The notes under the pieces were generated by a model, which did not search any database, was not told the origin of the DNA, and saw only the letters and a list, made by a program, of their open reading frames with translations. This document shows positions 31,682-38,062 of a DNA stretch of 38,062 nucleotides, piece by piece (positions within the stretch are counted from its first letter, which is position 1; each line of letters opens with the position of its first letter). Source of the stretch: Spirochaetota bacterium (GTDB lineage: Bacteria > Spirochaetota > Spirochaetia > SZUA-6 > Fen-1364); NCBI GenBank assembly GCA_026398635.1, contig JAPLSM010000361.1, forward strand, positions 1-38,062. The letters are read 5' to 3'. A program made the translations under genes and the position numbers.

Positions 31682-32599
31682 TCAGCGCGCGAATGCAGAG
31701 AACGGGTTGGCGCGCGTGAGGAGGCGGATCGTCTGCTCCCTTACACCCGCCAGGCCCAGCTGCGGTAGAAACTCGTCGCTCAGGTAAGTGTAGGACTTCT
31801 GTTCTCCTCCCCGCGGCTTGGCCGGATCGTACTGGCCTCTGTCCTGGCTGAGAAGGATCCTCTGGCCGAACCCGGCATCAAGGAGCTTCAGGATATCGTT
31901 CACGTATGCTGGATCCGACCCAGGGCTTCCAATGCCGTCATACTCCACCCACGCACCCCGTCGTGCGATCTCGAGATGAATTGAGAAGTCCTTTTCCGCC
32001 TGCGTGTGGATCCAGATAAACCTGCCCGGGTCCCAGCCTAGGCTTTCGAGGATCCGAAGCTGCTCCCGGACGACCCGGCCTCGAATGGTGTGGCTTCCGA
32101 TGACGGCAAAAGTCTCCTTTGCCGCCCGCACAGCCGCGCGAAAAACCTTTGCTTCGCATTCCGTGAGCCCGTCGTCACCCGCGCTTAGCTTGATCCAGCC
32201 GGCGCGTACGCCGCTGCGCCCGATCTCCCCTGCTAACTCCCCACTCATCCATTCGAAGAGCCTGTCCTCGCTTGCCTCGTGCACCCATGCGGGGATCCAC
32301 GGTTCACGGTAGACACCGGTGGGCACCACGAGAGGAAACCCCGTCGCCTCGGAAACGGCTCGCAGGATATCCGCGCGCCGTCCCACGCCTACGCAGCTCG
32401 CCTCTACGATGACCCCGATTCCCGCGCCCTGCGCACTGCGCAGACCGGGAGACATGACGGCCACGACCGCCGCAGCGTCCGCACAGCCATGCGCGGGATC
32501 GTTCGGCGTCCTCAGATCCACGAAAACATGCTCGTGAGGGAGGATGATACCGGCGGTGCTCGCATCGATCCGGCCAAGGGTGGTGATCAGATCTCCCAC
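31682..32599 (-). CDS. Phosphotriesterase-family (amidohydrolase) metal-dependent hydrolase
   Basis: The 305-residue TIM-barrel protein shows the full binuclear metal site of the family: HxH at H22/H24 (LPHEHVF), the bridging Lys at K137 (WIKLSAG), H170 (IGSHTIRG), H198 (WIHTQAE) and D253 (LSQDRGQYD). Family members hydrolyse phosphotriesters, lactones or other esters; the substrate cannot be told here. The start is GTG 32599 behind a GGAAAGAG sequence. It stands alone, with its own promoter, between the integrase remnant and the IS66 element. Confidence 0.85.
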   Translation of the reverse strand: MGDLITTLGRIDASTAGIILPHEHVFVDLRTPNDPAHGCADAAAVVAVMSPGLRSAQGAGIGVIVEASCVGVGRRADILRAVSEATGFPLVVPTGVYREPWIPAWVHEASEDRLFEWMSGELAGEIGRSGVRAGWIKLSAGDDGLTECEAKVFRAAVRAAKETFAVIGSHTIRGRVVREQLRILESLGWDPGRFIWIHTQAEKDFSIHLEIARRGAWVEYDGIGSPGSDPAYVNDILKLLDAGFGQRILLSQDRGQYDPAKPRGGEQKSYTYLSDEFLPQLGLAGVREQTIRLLTRANPFSAFAR

Positions 32600-32693
32600 A
32601 GGTTTCTCTTTCCGGTGACGCGCCCCGTAAACGGACGGAGGCAGCTTGCGCCACGCACTATCAGCAAGGCTTGCACATCAGCCTTTCGACCTC

Positions 32694-32722
32694 AGAATAG
32701 GGCACTTCTTCATTGCTGTCAA
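32694..32722 (-). promoter_or_regulatory. Promoter of the phosphotriesterase-family gene (TTGACA-N17-TATTCT)
   Basis: The minus strand has TTGACA (32722-32717), a 17-base spacer and TATTCT (32699-32694). The start site would be near 32687, giving a leader of ~88 bases. That leader opens with an AAGGCT/AGCCTT dyad (32663-32686). The remaining ~110 bp up to the IS66 end (32723-32830) show nothing I can name. Confidence 0.6.
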
Positions 32723-32830
32723 TTTTTATCGGGAGCCCATACGAGAACCGACGCGCCCGACCTTGACGGCAAGGGAAGCGAACCATAGTATGAAGCCGGC
32801 AGTTGTATCTTGAACATACGTTGATTCGCG

Positions 32831-34188
32831 GTAACTATTCAGGACCTTGCTTGTAAAACTACCGGACACCTGTATAGTACCGGAACTTTTCGAGATGTGC
32901 GATGCTTCTCTCAATGGGAGAGGAGAAAAGACAATCGTTTCGGCGCATCAGCCGAGAACAGATGCAGAGCATCTATCGCGCTGGTCCCGAGGCCATCTTT
33001 TCTCTAATCGATTATCTGCAGGACATCATCGAATCAAACGCGCATCGCATTGAGGCACTCGAACAACAGCGCCATACTGACAGCCATAACAGCAGTAAGC
33101 CTCCTTCCAGCGACGGGATTGGGCGTACAATCGTGCAAACCAGGAAAGCAACGGGAAAGAAACCAGGCGGGCAGAACGGTCACAAAGGTTCGACGCTGCC
33201 ATTTGCCGAACATCCCGATCAGGTAGTCGTGCATGCTCCGAAGCGCTGTGGCAAATGCGGCGGGTCCTTGGAGGCAGAGGCCTCCATCGGCTACGAACGG
33301 CGTCAGGAGGTGGAGCTTCCCCCTGTGAAGGCACAGGTGACCGAGCATCAGGCGCAGATCAAGGCGTGTCGCAACTGCGGGACACAGACTCGAGGGGAGT
33401 TTCCTGTCGGATTGAACAGTCCGATGCAGTACGGCACTCGGATTCGTGCCAGCTTGATCTACTTAAAGGACTATGCGCTGCTGCCATTCCAACGCAGCGT
33501 AGAACTAATGCACGACTTGTTCGGGGTGCCCATATGTGCGGGGACCTTGGCGAACATCGAACAGCAGTGTAGCGCCAAGCTCGAGGCGACGGTGGAATTG
33601 ATCAAGGAGAGCGTCCGTCACGCCGAGGTGGTGCACTTCGATGAGACGGGCATAAAGATCAACGGAAAGTTGTTCTGGCTTCACAGCGCCAGTACGGCAC
33701 GGGCAAGCTACTATTTTCCCCATGCCAAACGGGGCACTGCGGCCATGGACGCCATGGGGATCTTGCCCGGGTTTGAAGGGGTGGCAATTCATGACTTCTG
33801 GTTCAGCTACCTGGGTTACAGCTGCGCCCATGCGTTGTGTAATGCCCACCTTTTGCGGGAGCTGACCTTTGTCTGGGAAGAATGCCACCAGAAATGGGCG
33901 CAGGGACTGATCGATGCTCTGCTGAAATGGAAGAAGGCTGTGCAGCAGGCACATCAGATGGGAAGAACAGCGTTGGGAAGATGGCAGATACTCCAGATTG
34001 AGAAAGAGTATCGAAGGATCATTCTCCGAGGCCTGCTAGCAAATCCGCCCCCTCAGGAGACAGGAGCGCCAAAGCGTGGGCGCAAGAAGAAGAGCAAACC
34101 ACGCAATCTCGTGGAGAGGCTGAGGGATTACTCCCAGGAGGTGCTGCGCTTTGTGCATGACTTTGGGGTTGAATTTGATAACAATGCA
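32831..34188 (+). mobile_element. Truncated IS66-family insertion sequence (left part)
   Basis: The element carries the single-gene type of IS66 transposase. I place the left end at 32831 because GTAACTATTC there resembles IS66-type ends (GTAA...) and lies ~70 bp before the gene. The right end was lost when the RIT element joined at 34189, so no matching terminal repeat or target duplication can confirm the boundary. Confidence 0.5.
32851..32878 (+). promoter_or_regulatory. Promoter of the IS66 transposase (TTGTAA-N16-TATAGT)
   Basis: TTGTAA (32851-32856), a 16-bp spacer and TATAGT (32873-32878) lie just inside the proposed IS end, 23 bp before the transposase ATG. Confidence 0.5.
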
Positions 34189-34269
34189 GCATTATGCTCA
34201 GGATTTCATAATCCTCAGGATTTGCGGATGCCAGCCGCCCGGCGCGTGGATCGAAGGTCTGCCGCCTGA
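32902..34269 (+). pseudogene. tnpC: IS66-family transposase, cut before the catalytic Glu and fused to a 26-residue tail from the RIT repeat
   Basis: The 455-residue frame shows a coiled N-terminus with NSSKPPSSDG (63-72), a zinc-binding CxxC pair (C116/C119 and C156/C159), and the DDE domain with Asp at D247 (HFDETG) and D298 (AIHDFW). In IS66 proteins the next motif is (D/T)NNxAER, whose Glu is the third catalytic residue. Here the protein reads DNNAA (426-430) and then switches to LCSGFHNPQDLRM..., encoded by the inverted repeat, and stops at 34267-34269. The catalytic Glu and the C-terminal ~60-70 residues are missing, so it should be inactive. Start 32902 is the first ATG; 32914 is equally possible. 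Confidence 0.9.
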
Positions 34270-34283
34270 ATCCTGAGGATTAT
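34189..34283 (+). repeat. Left 95-bp terminal inverted repeat of the RIT element
   Basis: It matches the reverse complement of 37546-37640 at 94 of 95 positions (the difference is T/C in GAAGGT[C/T]TGCC-like sequence near 34260). It contains three copies of an AGGATT-type site: TCAGGATT (34198-34205), the dyad AATCCT-C-AGGATT (34210-34222) and the dyad AATCCT-G-AGGATT (34269-34281). The dyads are about 59 bp apart. They are good candidates for recombinase binding sites. Confidence 0.95.
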
Positions 34284-34337
34284 GTTTGGCTTTTTGCAAG
34301 CTTGTTGATACTTGGAGTACCCGAAGGAGGGGTTCCC

Positions 34338-35555
34338 ATGTATCAGCAATACGACCAGGCGGTCCAGACAGTCCTTGAATATCTTCAACAGAAGGGCTTT
34401 TCAAGATCTCCGCTCAAGCAGTTCCAGAAAGCAAGTTGGGAGTTCAGGAATTATCTTGAATGCCGACAAGTTGAATACTCACCAGATCTCGCCAAGGCAT
34501 GGCTTGGAGCCGCTAAACAGGTATTCCCCACGTGGAAATTCCTGGGCTTCCGCCGCGCTATGGCGCTTGTCGAAGAAGTTGTGAGAACAGGCGCAGTCAC
34601 CACCTTGGCATTCCCCTACGACCGCAGACCAAAGCTTCAAGTGCCAGCATGCTATGAATCGCTGCTGGACTCCTATCTGCAGGAAAGGAAGCGGGATGGA
34701 AACCAACCATCCACCTTGTGCATGGATGCGCATGCGTGCATCCGGTTCCTGGTGTTCCTGGAATCCCAGGGGATCACCAGCTTGGATGGCCTCAGCCCGC
34801 AAGCCATAAAGGATTACCACGCCCAGGCCAAGCACGAGACTGCTGAAGGAAAGAACGCCTATACCTGCAGGATCCGCGGCTTTGTCCGGTTTCTCGCAAG
34901 GAAGCGCCTGGTTCCGGAAACCCTCGAGTTTGCCTTCGCCTCCGACAAGGCGGAGCGTGTTCGAATTGTCACTTCGCTATCCACGGACCAGGTTGAGACA
35001 GTCAGGAACTATTGCCGTGCGAGTTCATCGCCTACTGAGCTGCGAAACGCCGCGATCGCGCTCTTGGTTCTTCGCATGGGATTCAGGTCCATCGACGTGT
35101 GCAACCTGCGCTTTTCCGACATTTTCTGGAAGGACAGGACGATTTCAATCGTCCAGCAGAAGACCAGGACTCCATTGACGCTGCCGTTTCCCATTGAGGT
35201 AGGGAACATGCTTGCCCGGTACATCAGCGAGGGACGTCCTGAATGCACGTTGCCAACGGTCTTCGTCTCCCTGTATCACCCCTACAGGAAAATGCAGTCT
35301 TCGCGATGCTATCGCGCCTCCGTGGCGATCTTGGGCGAGAAGGCATCGCTGGAGGACATCAGGGGAATGCACCTTCTCAGGAGGACTTTTGCCTCACGGC
35401 TTCTGGCGGCGGGCAACGCGGTCCCGATAATATCCGTAGCATTGGGACATGCTCAGGAAGGGTCGGTTGACGAGTACCTGGCAACGGACGAGCAGCGAAT
35501 GCGCCGATGCTCCATCGGACTTGCCGGCATCGAGATCCAGAAGGTCTTCGCATGA
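34338..35555 (+). CDS. ritA: Tyrosine recombinase RitA
   Basis: The 405-residue protein has a SAM-like DNA-binding N-terminal part (~105-200) and a catalytic domain (~215-390) with the expected residues: R250 (MGFRSIDVCNL), K275 (QQKTRTP), H345 and R348 (HLLRRTFASRLL), H371 (LGHAQ) and nucleophile Y380 (VDEYLATD). About 100 residues at the N-terminus lie before the usual recombinase fold, which makes it the longest of the three. ATG 34338 follows a strong GAAGGAGG site (34323-34330). The stop overlaps ritB as ATGA. RIT recombinases are thought to act together; the job of each is unknown. Confidence 0.93.
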   Translation: MYQQYDQAVQTVLEYLQQKGFSRSPLKQFQKASWEFRNYLECRQVEYSPDLAKAWLGAAKQVFPTWKFLGFRRAMALVEEVVRTGAVTTLAFPYDRRPKLQVPACYESLLDSYLQERKRDGNQPSTLCMDAHACIRFLVFLESQGITSLDGLSPQAIKDYHAQAKHETAEGKNAYTCRIRGFVRFLARKRLVPETLEFAFASDKAERVRIVTSLSTDQVETVRNYCRASSSPTELRNAAIALLVLRMGFRSIDVCNLRFSDIFWKDRTISIVQQKTRTPLTLPFPIEVGNMLARYISEGRPECTLPTVFVSLYHPYRKMQSSRCYRASVAILGEKASLEDIRGMHLLRRTFASRLLAAGNAVPIISVALGHAQEGSVDEYLATDEQRMRRCSIGLAGIEIQKVFA

Positions 35556-36517
35556 AGCGCTACAACAGCCAACTCGCACCGTACATCTGTGGACTCGTGA
35601 CCCAGAAGCGGGCCTCTGGGTTCATATACGGCTTTGAATCCTATATCCTCGCCTTTTTTGACAGGTTCTGCATCGAGCATGGCTACAATTCGGGAACGCT
35701 GACCCGAGACATGGTCATGCATTGGGCGATCCAGCGGCCTACCGAAAGCAAGAACTACCGGAACCAACGAGTGTCCTTCGTTCGCCAACTCGCTCTCTAT
35801 ATGCAATCACTCGGGATGAACCCATACATCCCCCTGCGTTTCGAATCGGAGACAAGGGATATTCCGCACATCTTCTCCCGCGATGAATTGGTGGGCTTCT
35901 TCGATGTCGTGGATGATTACACGCCGCCGCAGACCAGCCTCCGAAGGCTGTCCCTGTCATATCGAGTCTTGTTCAGGCTTTTCTATTGCTGCGGGTTTCG
36001 GCTTGCAGAGGCTTGTTACCTGCGACGTCGATGCGTCGACCTGGAAAAGGGAACCTTCAGGATTCTCCAGTCCAAGGGCGACAAGGACAGGCTTGTGTAC
36101 CTCTCCGATGACGTCCGCGCAATGTGCCGCGACTATGACGCATGGATGCAGGCGATAATCCCCGACCGGGAGTGGTTCTTCCCCGGACGCCGTCCCGGCA
36201 AGCCATTTCAAAAGACATCCATCGACAAGAAGTTCGGCGAGTTCTGGAACCAGACTAGTTTCTCGGGCAAGGTCGATAAAAAACCAACGATCCATGGCCT
36301 TCGGCATACCTTCGTGGTGGACAAGATGAACGAGTGGATGCTTGCGGGAATTGACACCGACGCGATGATGCCCTACCTGAGCCGCTATCTTGGCCATTCA
36401 TCAATCCAGGAAACACAGTACTATTTCCACACCATAGAACAGGCTTTTCCCGTCATCCGCCAGCACGATGCTATGACCAGGAGCGTGATTCCCGAGGTGA
36501 TGGCGTATGAAGAATAA
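35552..36517 (+). CDS. ritB: Tyrosine recombinase RitB
   Basis: The 321-residue protein has a full catalytic set: R150 (CCGFRLAEACYL), Lys in SKGDKDR (175/178), H248 and R251 (HGLRHTF), H282 (LGHSS) and Tyr 290 or 291 (IQETQYYFHT). The N-terminal core-binding part covers ~10-100. I start it at ATG 35552, which overlaps the ritA stop (ATGA); the longer frame lies inside ritA. The last 11 bp overlap ritC, so all three are probably made from one mRNA by coupled translation. Confidence 0.93.
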   Translation: MKRYNSQLAPYICGLVTQKRASGFIYGFESYILAFFDRFCIEHGYNSGTLTRDMVMHWAIQRPTESKNYRNQRVSFVRQLALYMQSLGMNPYIPLRFESETRDIPHIFSRDELVGFFDVVDDYTPPQTSLRRLSLSYRVLFRLFYCCGFRLAEACYLRRRCVDLEKGTFRILQSKGDKDRLVYLSDDVRAMCRDYDAWMQAIIPDREWFFPGRRPGKPFQKTSIDKKFGEFWNQTSFSGKVDKKPTIHGLRHTFVVDKMNEWMLAGIDTDAMMPYLSRYLGHSSIQETQYYFHTIEQAFPVIRQHDAMTRSVIPEVMAYEE

Positions 36518-37538
36518 CCATCGCGGCGGTCCACTTTTCTTTTCGATGACCTTCGAGTTTCTGGAAACCTACCTGCCGATGCAGTGCGGGAGAAGCCCCC
36601 ATACCGTGGAATCCTATCGGGACGCCCTGTCCCTGTTCCGGCGATACCTTCTTGCGGAACTTGGAATCTCCGTGGCCAAGTTCACGTTCGGAGAATGTAC
36701 CAGGGACTGTGTTCTTGGATTCATTGCATATCTCGCAAAATCGGACAGCAAGCCTGGTACGCGCAACCAGCGTCTCGCCGCACTGAAATCCTACGTCGCG
36801 TTCGCCGCAGACAAGGATGTCACGGTGCAATCCATGGCGCTTCAGGTCAAAAGGGTCCCTCAGTGCAAAGTCCCAAAGGCAGAAAAGGCTGTCATTCCCG
36901 AAGACGCCATGGCCGAGTTGCTCAGGCAACCCGCAAACACTAAAATGGGGCTCAGGGATCGGACTATCATGATCCTGCTTTATGACAGCGGCGCCCGGTT
37001 GGCGGAGATCCTTGGATTGCGCATCACCGACGCGATGATCTCAGGAGACAACCCATATATCCGCGTCAACGGCAAGGGTAGCAAGCAAAGGGTCATTCCC
37101 ATCTCGCTCAAAACCGCAGGGCATCTTGCCCAGTACATCTCGGTCTTCCACGGGCATGGATGTCCAGAGACTTCGCTGTTGTTCCTCACGATCATTAAGG
37201 GAGTCGCAGGCCAAATGTCCGAAGGCAATGTCGAGCGATTCCTGAAGGCCTATGCAGACAAGGCCAGATTGTCCTGCCCTTCAGTGCCCGGGAAGGTGCA
37301 TCCCCACATGTTTCGAAGAACAAGGGCAACGGAACTCTACCAAAAGGGAGTGAGCCTTCCCCTGGTCTCACGCCTTCTTGGTCACGCAAATCTGGATACA
37401 ACGAAAATTTATGCAAGACCGAGCCTCAAGATGCTTCGCGATGCCATCGAATCCGTGGAGACTCCAGTTGATCGGGCCGAGAGACCTCTGTGGAAAGGCA
37501 ACGAGGAGATGATGGTGAAGCTGACCGGCTTGAGATGA
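36507..37538 (+). CDS. ritC: Tyrosine recombinase RitC
   Basis: The 343-residue protein looks the most XerC/D-like of the three: N-terminal SAM-like domain (~15-105, FLETYLPMQCGRSPHTVESYRDALSLF), then R164 (YDSGARLAEILGL), K190/K193 (NGKGSKQR), H267 and R270 (HMFRRTRATEL), H293 (LGHAN) and Y302 (TTKIYARPS). It starts inside ritB (11-bp overlap) and ends 7 bp before the right inverted repeat, so the element has no spare coding space. Confidence 0.94.
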   Translation: MKNNHRGGPLFFSMTFEFLETYLPMQCGRSPHTVESYRDALSLFRRYLLAELGISVAKFTFGECTRDCVLGFIAYLAKSDSKPGTRNQRLAALKSYVAFAADKDVTVQSMALQVKRVPQCKVPKAEKAVIPEDAMAELLRQPANTKMGLRDRTIMILLYDSGARLAEILGLRITDAMISGDNPYIRVNGKGSKQRVIPISLKTAGHLAQYISVFHGHGCPETSLLFLTIIKGVAGQMSEGNVERFLKAYADKARLSCPSVPGKVHPHMFRRTRATELYQKGVSLPLVSRLLGHANLDTTKIYARPSLKMLRDAIESVETPVDRAERPLWKGNEEMMVKLTGLR

Positions 37539-37545
37539 CCGGAAT

Positions 37546-37640
37546 ATAATCCTCAGGATTCAGGCGGCGGACCTTCGATCCACGCGCCGGGCGGCTGGCA
37601 TCCGCAAATCCTGAGGATTATGAAATCCTGAGCATAATGC
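37546..37640 (-). repeat. Right 95-bp terminal inverted repeat of the RIT element
   Basis: It is the reverse complement of 34189-34283 with one mismatch and carries the same three AGGATT-type sites (dyads at 37548-37560 and 37607-37619, the single site at 37624-37631). Read on the minus strand, it encodes the same tail (LCSGFHNPQDLRM...RRSAA, stop) in the same frame as the left repeat does for its transposase. Confidence 0.95.
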
Positions 37641-37967
37641 GGAATTGTTTGTCGGCTCTACCCCTTCGTGAAAAATGAAGGTAAACAGGTGCGCTCGGAG
37701 CTTGTACAGCCGACGCGCAAGAGAACGGACTGAACGATCGGGCGAATCGCAATAGTGATGCAAACACTTCTCCATACCGAGTCGGATGGGTTTTGATAGA
37801 TAGATCAGTCGTTTTCGTTTGATCTCTCCCGTCTTGTACCGATACCACAACTTCATGAATTCCTTGCGCCGGTACTCCATTCGGCGGGCAAATGCGCATG
37901 CCTGCTGCGATGAGAGGGATAAATGATAGCAACTACTATAGCTTGCCGTTGGGTCGGATGGGCACAA
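37560..37967 (-). pseudogene. Fragment of a second, different IS66-like transposase fused to the RIT repeat
   Basis: On the minus strand the frame carries ~85 residues resembling the middle of the other IS66-like transposase type: FMKLWYRYKTGEI, then SLARRLYKLRAHLFTFIF, then HEGVEPTNNSA, where the family continues AERALR. After NNSA the frame passes into the RIT repeat and stops at 37562-37560. The recognisable part starts near 37905; upstream (37906-37967) the match fades, and the first catalytic Asp region is missing. It shares almost nothing with the left transposase except the NNxA motif, so the two flanks are not halves of one gene. Confidence 0.75.
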
Positions 37968-38062
37968 GGGAGGCCCGGCATGGCCAAGAAGGCGGGCTCC
38001 GCCGAACGGATAGGGGTGCCCGGAAACGGATTGTGGTGGAAACCGTAGGGCCAGAGAGAGAT
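37968..38062. other. Window end, nothing assigned
   Basis: These 95 bp have short open stretches on both strands but no recognisable protein, repeat or RNA. GC is higher again than in the RIT element. It may belong to the second IS66-like element or to what follows outside the window. Confidence 0.3.

Larger units (their letters stand above)
34189..37640 (+). mobile_element. Recombinase-in-Trio (RIT) element
   Basis: The 3452-bp element consists of three same-strand, overlapping tyrosine recombinase genes and nothing else, between 95-bp inverted repeats (34189-34283 and 37546-37640; one mismatch). This matches the known RIT architecture (ritA-ritB-ritC). All three recombinases keep their catalytic residues, and the repeats are almost identical, so the element looks intact and fairly recent. 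Base composition is visibly AT-richer than the core genome. Its left end joins an IS66 transposase at the NNxA codon, and its right end joins a different IS66-like transposase at the same position in inverted orientation. Confidence 0.92.

Noticed and set aside
32279-32788. 169-codon plus-strand frame opposite the start of the phosphotriesterase-family gene
   Set aside because: It is antisense to a gene with a complete metal site and its own promoter; the frame has no recognisable feature.
34189-37640. Integron or phage-type integration module
   Set aside because: There is no attC-like array or cargo; three overlapping recombinases between long inverted repeats fit a RIT element.
37560-37967. 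Right flank as the missing 3' half of the left IS66 transposase
   Set aside because: It is in the opposite orientation, ends at the same NNxA position, and its sequence (FMKLWYRYKTGEI...HEGVEPTNNSA) belongs to another IS66 subtype, so it is a 5' part of a different gene.

Overview
The window is GC-rich chromosomal DNA from a diderm bacterium, most likely a member of Spirochaetota. The reasons are the skp-bamA-tamB cluster next to mutS, which matches the arrangement I know from Treponema pallidum (tp0325-tp0328), and the general style of the proteins. This is inference; there is no rRNA here to settle it. About 31 kb is densely packed core genome, with genes often overlapping by 1-26 bp. The last ~6.6 kb is an accessory region of visibly lower GC downstream of the tmRNA gene.

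Core region, left to right. Positions 1-7.1 kb, minus strand, hold the classical translation/transcription operon read as rimP-nusA-infB-rbfA-truB-ribF-rpsO-pnp; only the first 44 nt of pnp are present. NusA carries an unusual C-terminal zinc ribbon. ribF has no conventional start codon and lacks the riboflavin kinase half. A strong hairpin plus T8 tract sits just upstream of rimP. mutS-comF (minus, 7.2-10.5 kb) follows; mutS contains a nine-G tract. From 10.66 to 20.5 kb (minus) runs one long envelope operon: a small exported protein, exbB, exbD, tonB, tamB, bamA, skp and ruvX. Divergent from it are tmk and an exported protein of unknown function (plus). A ~230-bp convergent gap holds TTAAT-headed tandem repeats and what looks like a second copy of the queA 3' end. 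Then come yebC-ruvC-ruvA-ruvB-queA (minus), two tandem signal peptidase I genes with hemW (minus), and a divergent PEGA/SUMF1-type membrane protein, smpB and ssrA (plus). smpB and ssrA together form the trans-translation system.

Accessory region (31.44 kb to the end). Directly after ssrA lies a decayed N-terminal piece of a phage-type integrase, so ssrA was probably an island attachment site. A phosphotriesterase-family hydrolase follows, then an IS66-family transposase gene interrupted by a complete 3452-bp element: three overlapping tyrosine recombinase genes between 95-bp inverted repeats that are identical at 94 of 95 positions. This is the Recombinase-in-Trio (RIT) architecture. On its other side is the truncated 5' part of a second, clearly different IS66-like transposase in the opposite orientation. 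Both transposase genes are cut at the same codon, directly after the Asn-Asn-x-Ala residues that precede the catalytic Glu. I regard this target choice, and the symmetric N-half/RIT/N-half arrangement that a single simple insertion cannot give, as the most interesting observation in the window.
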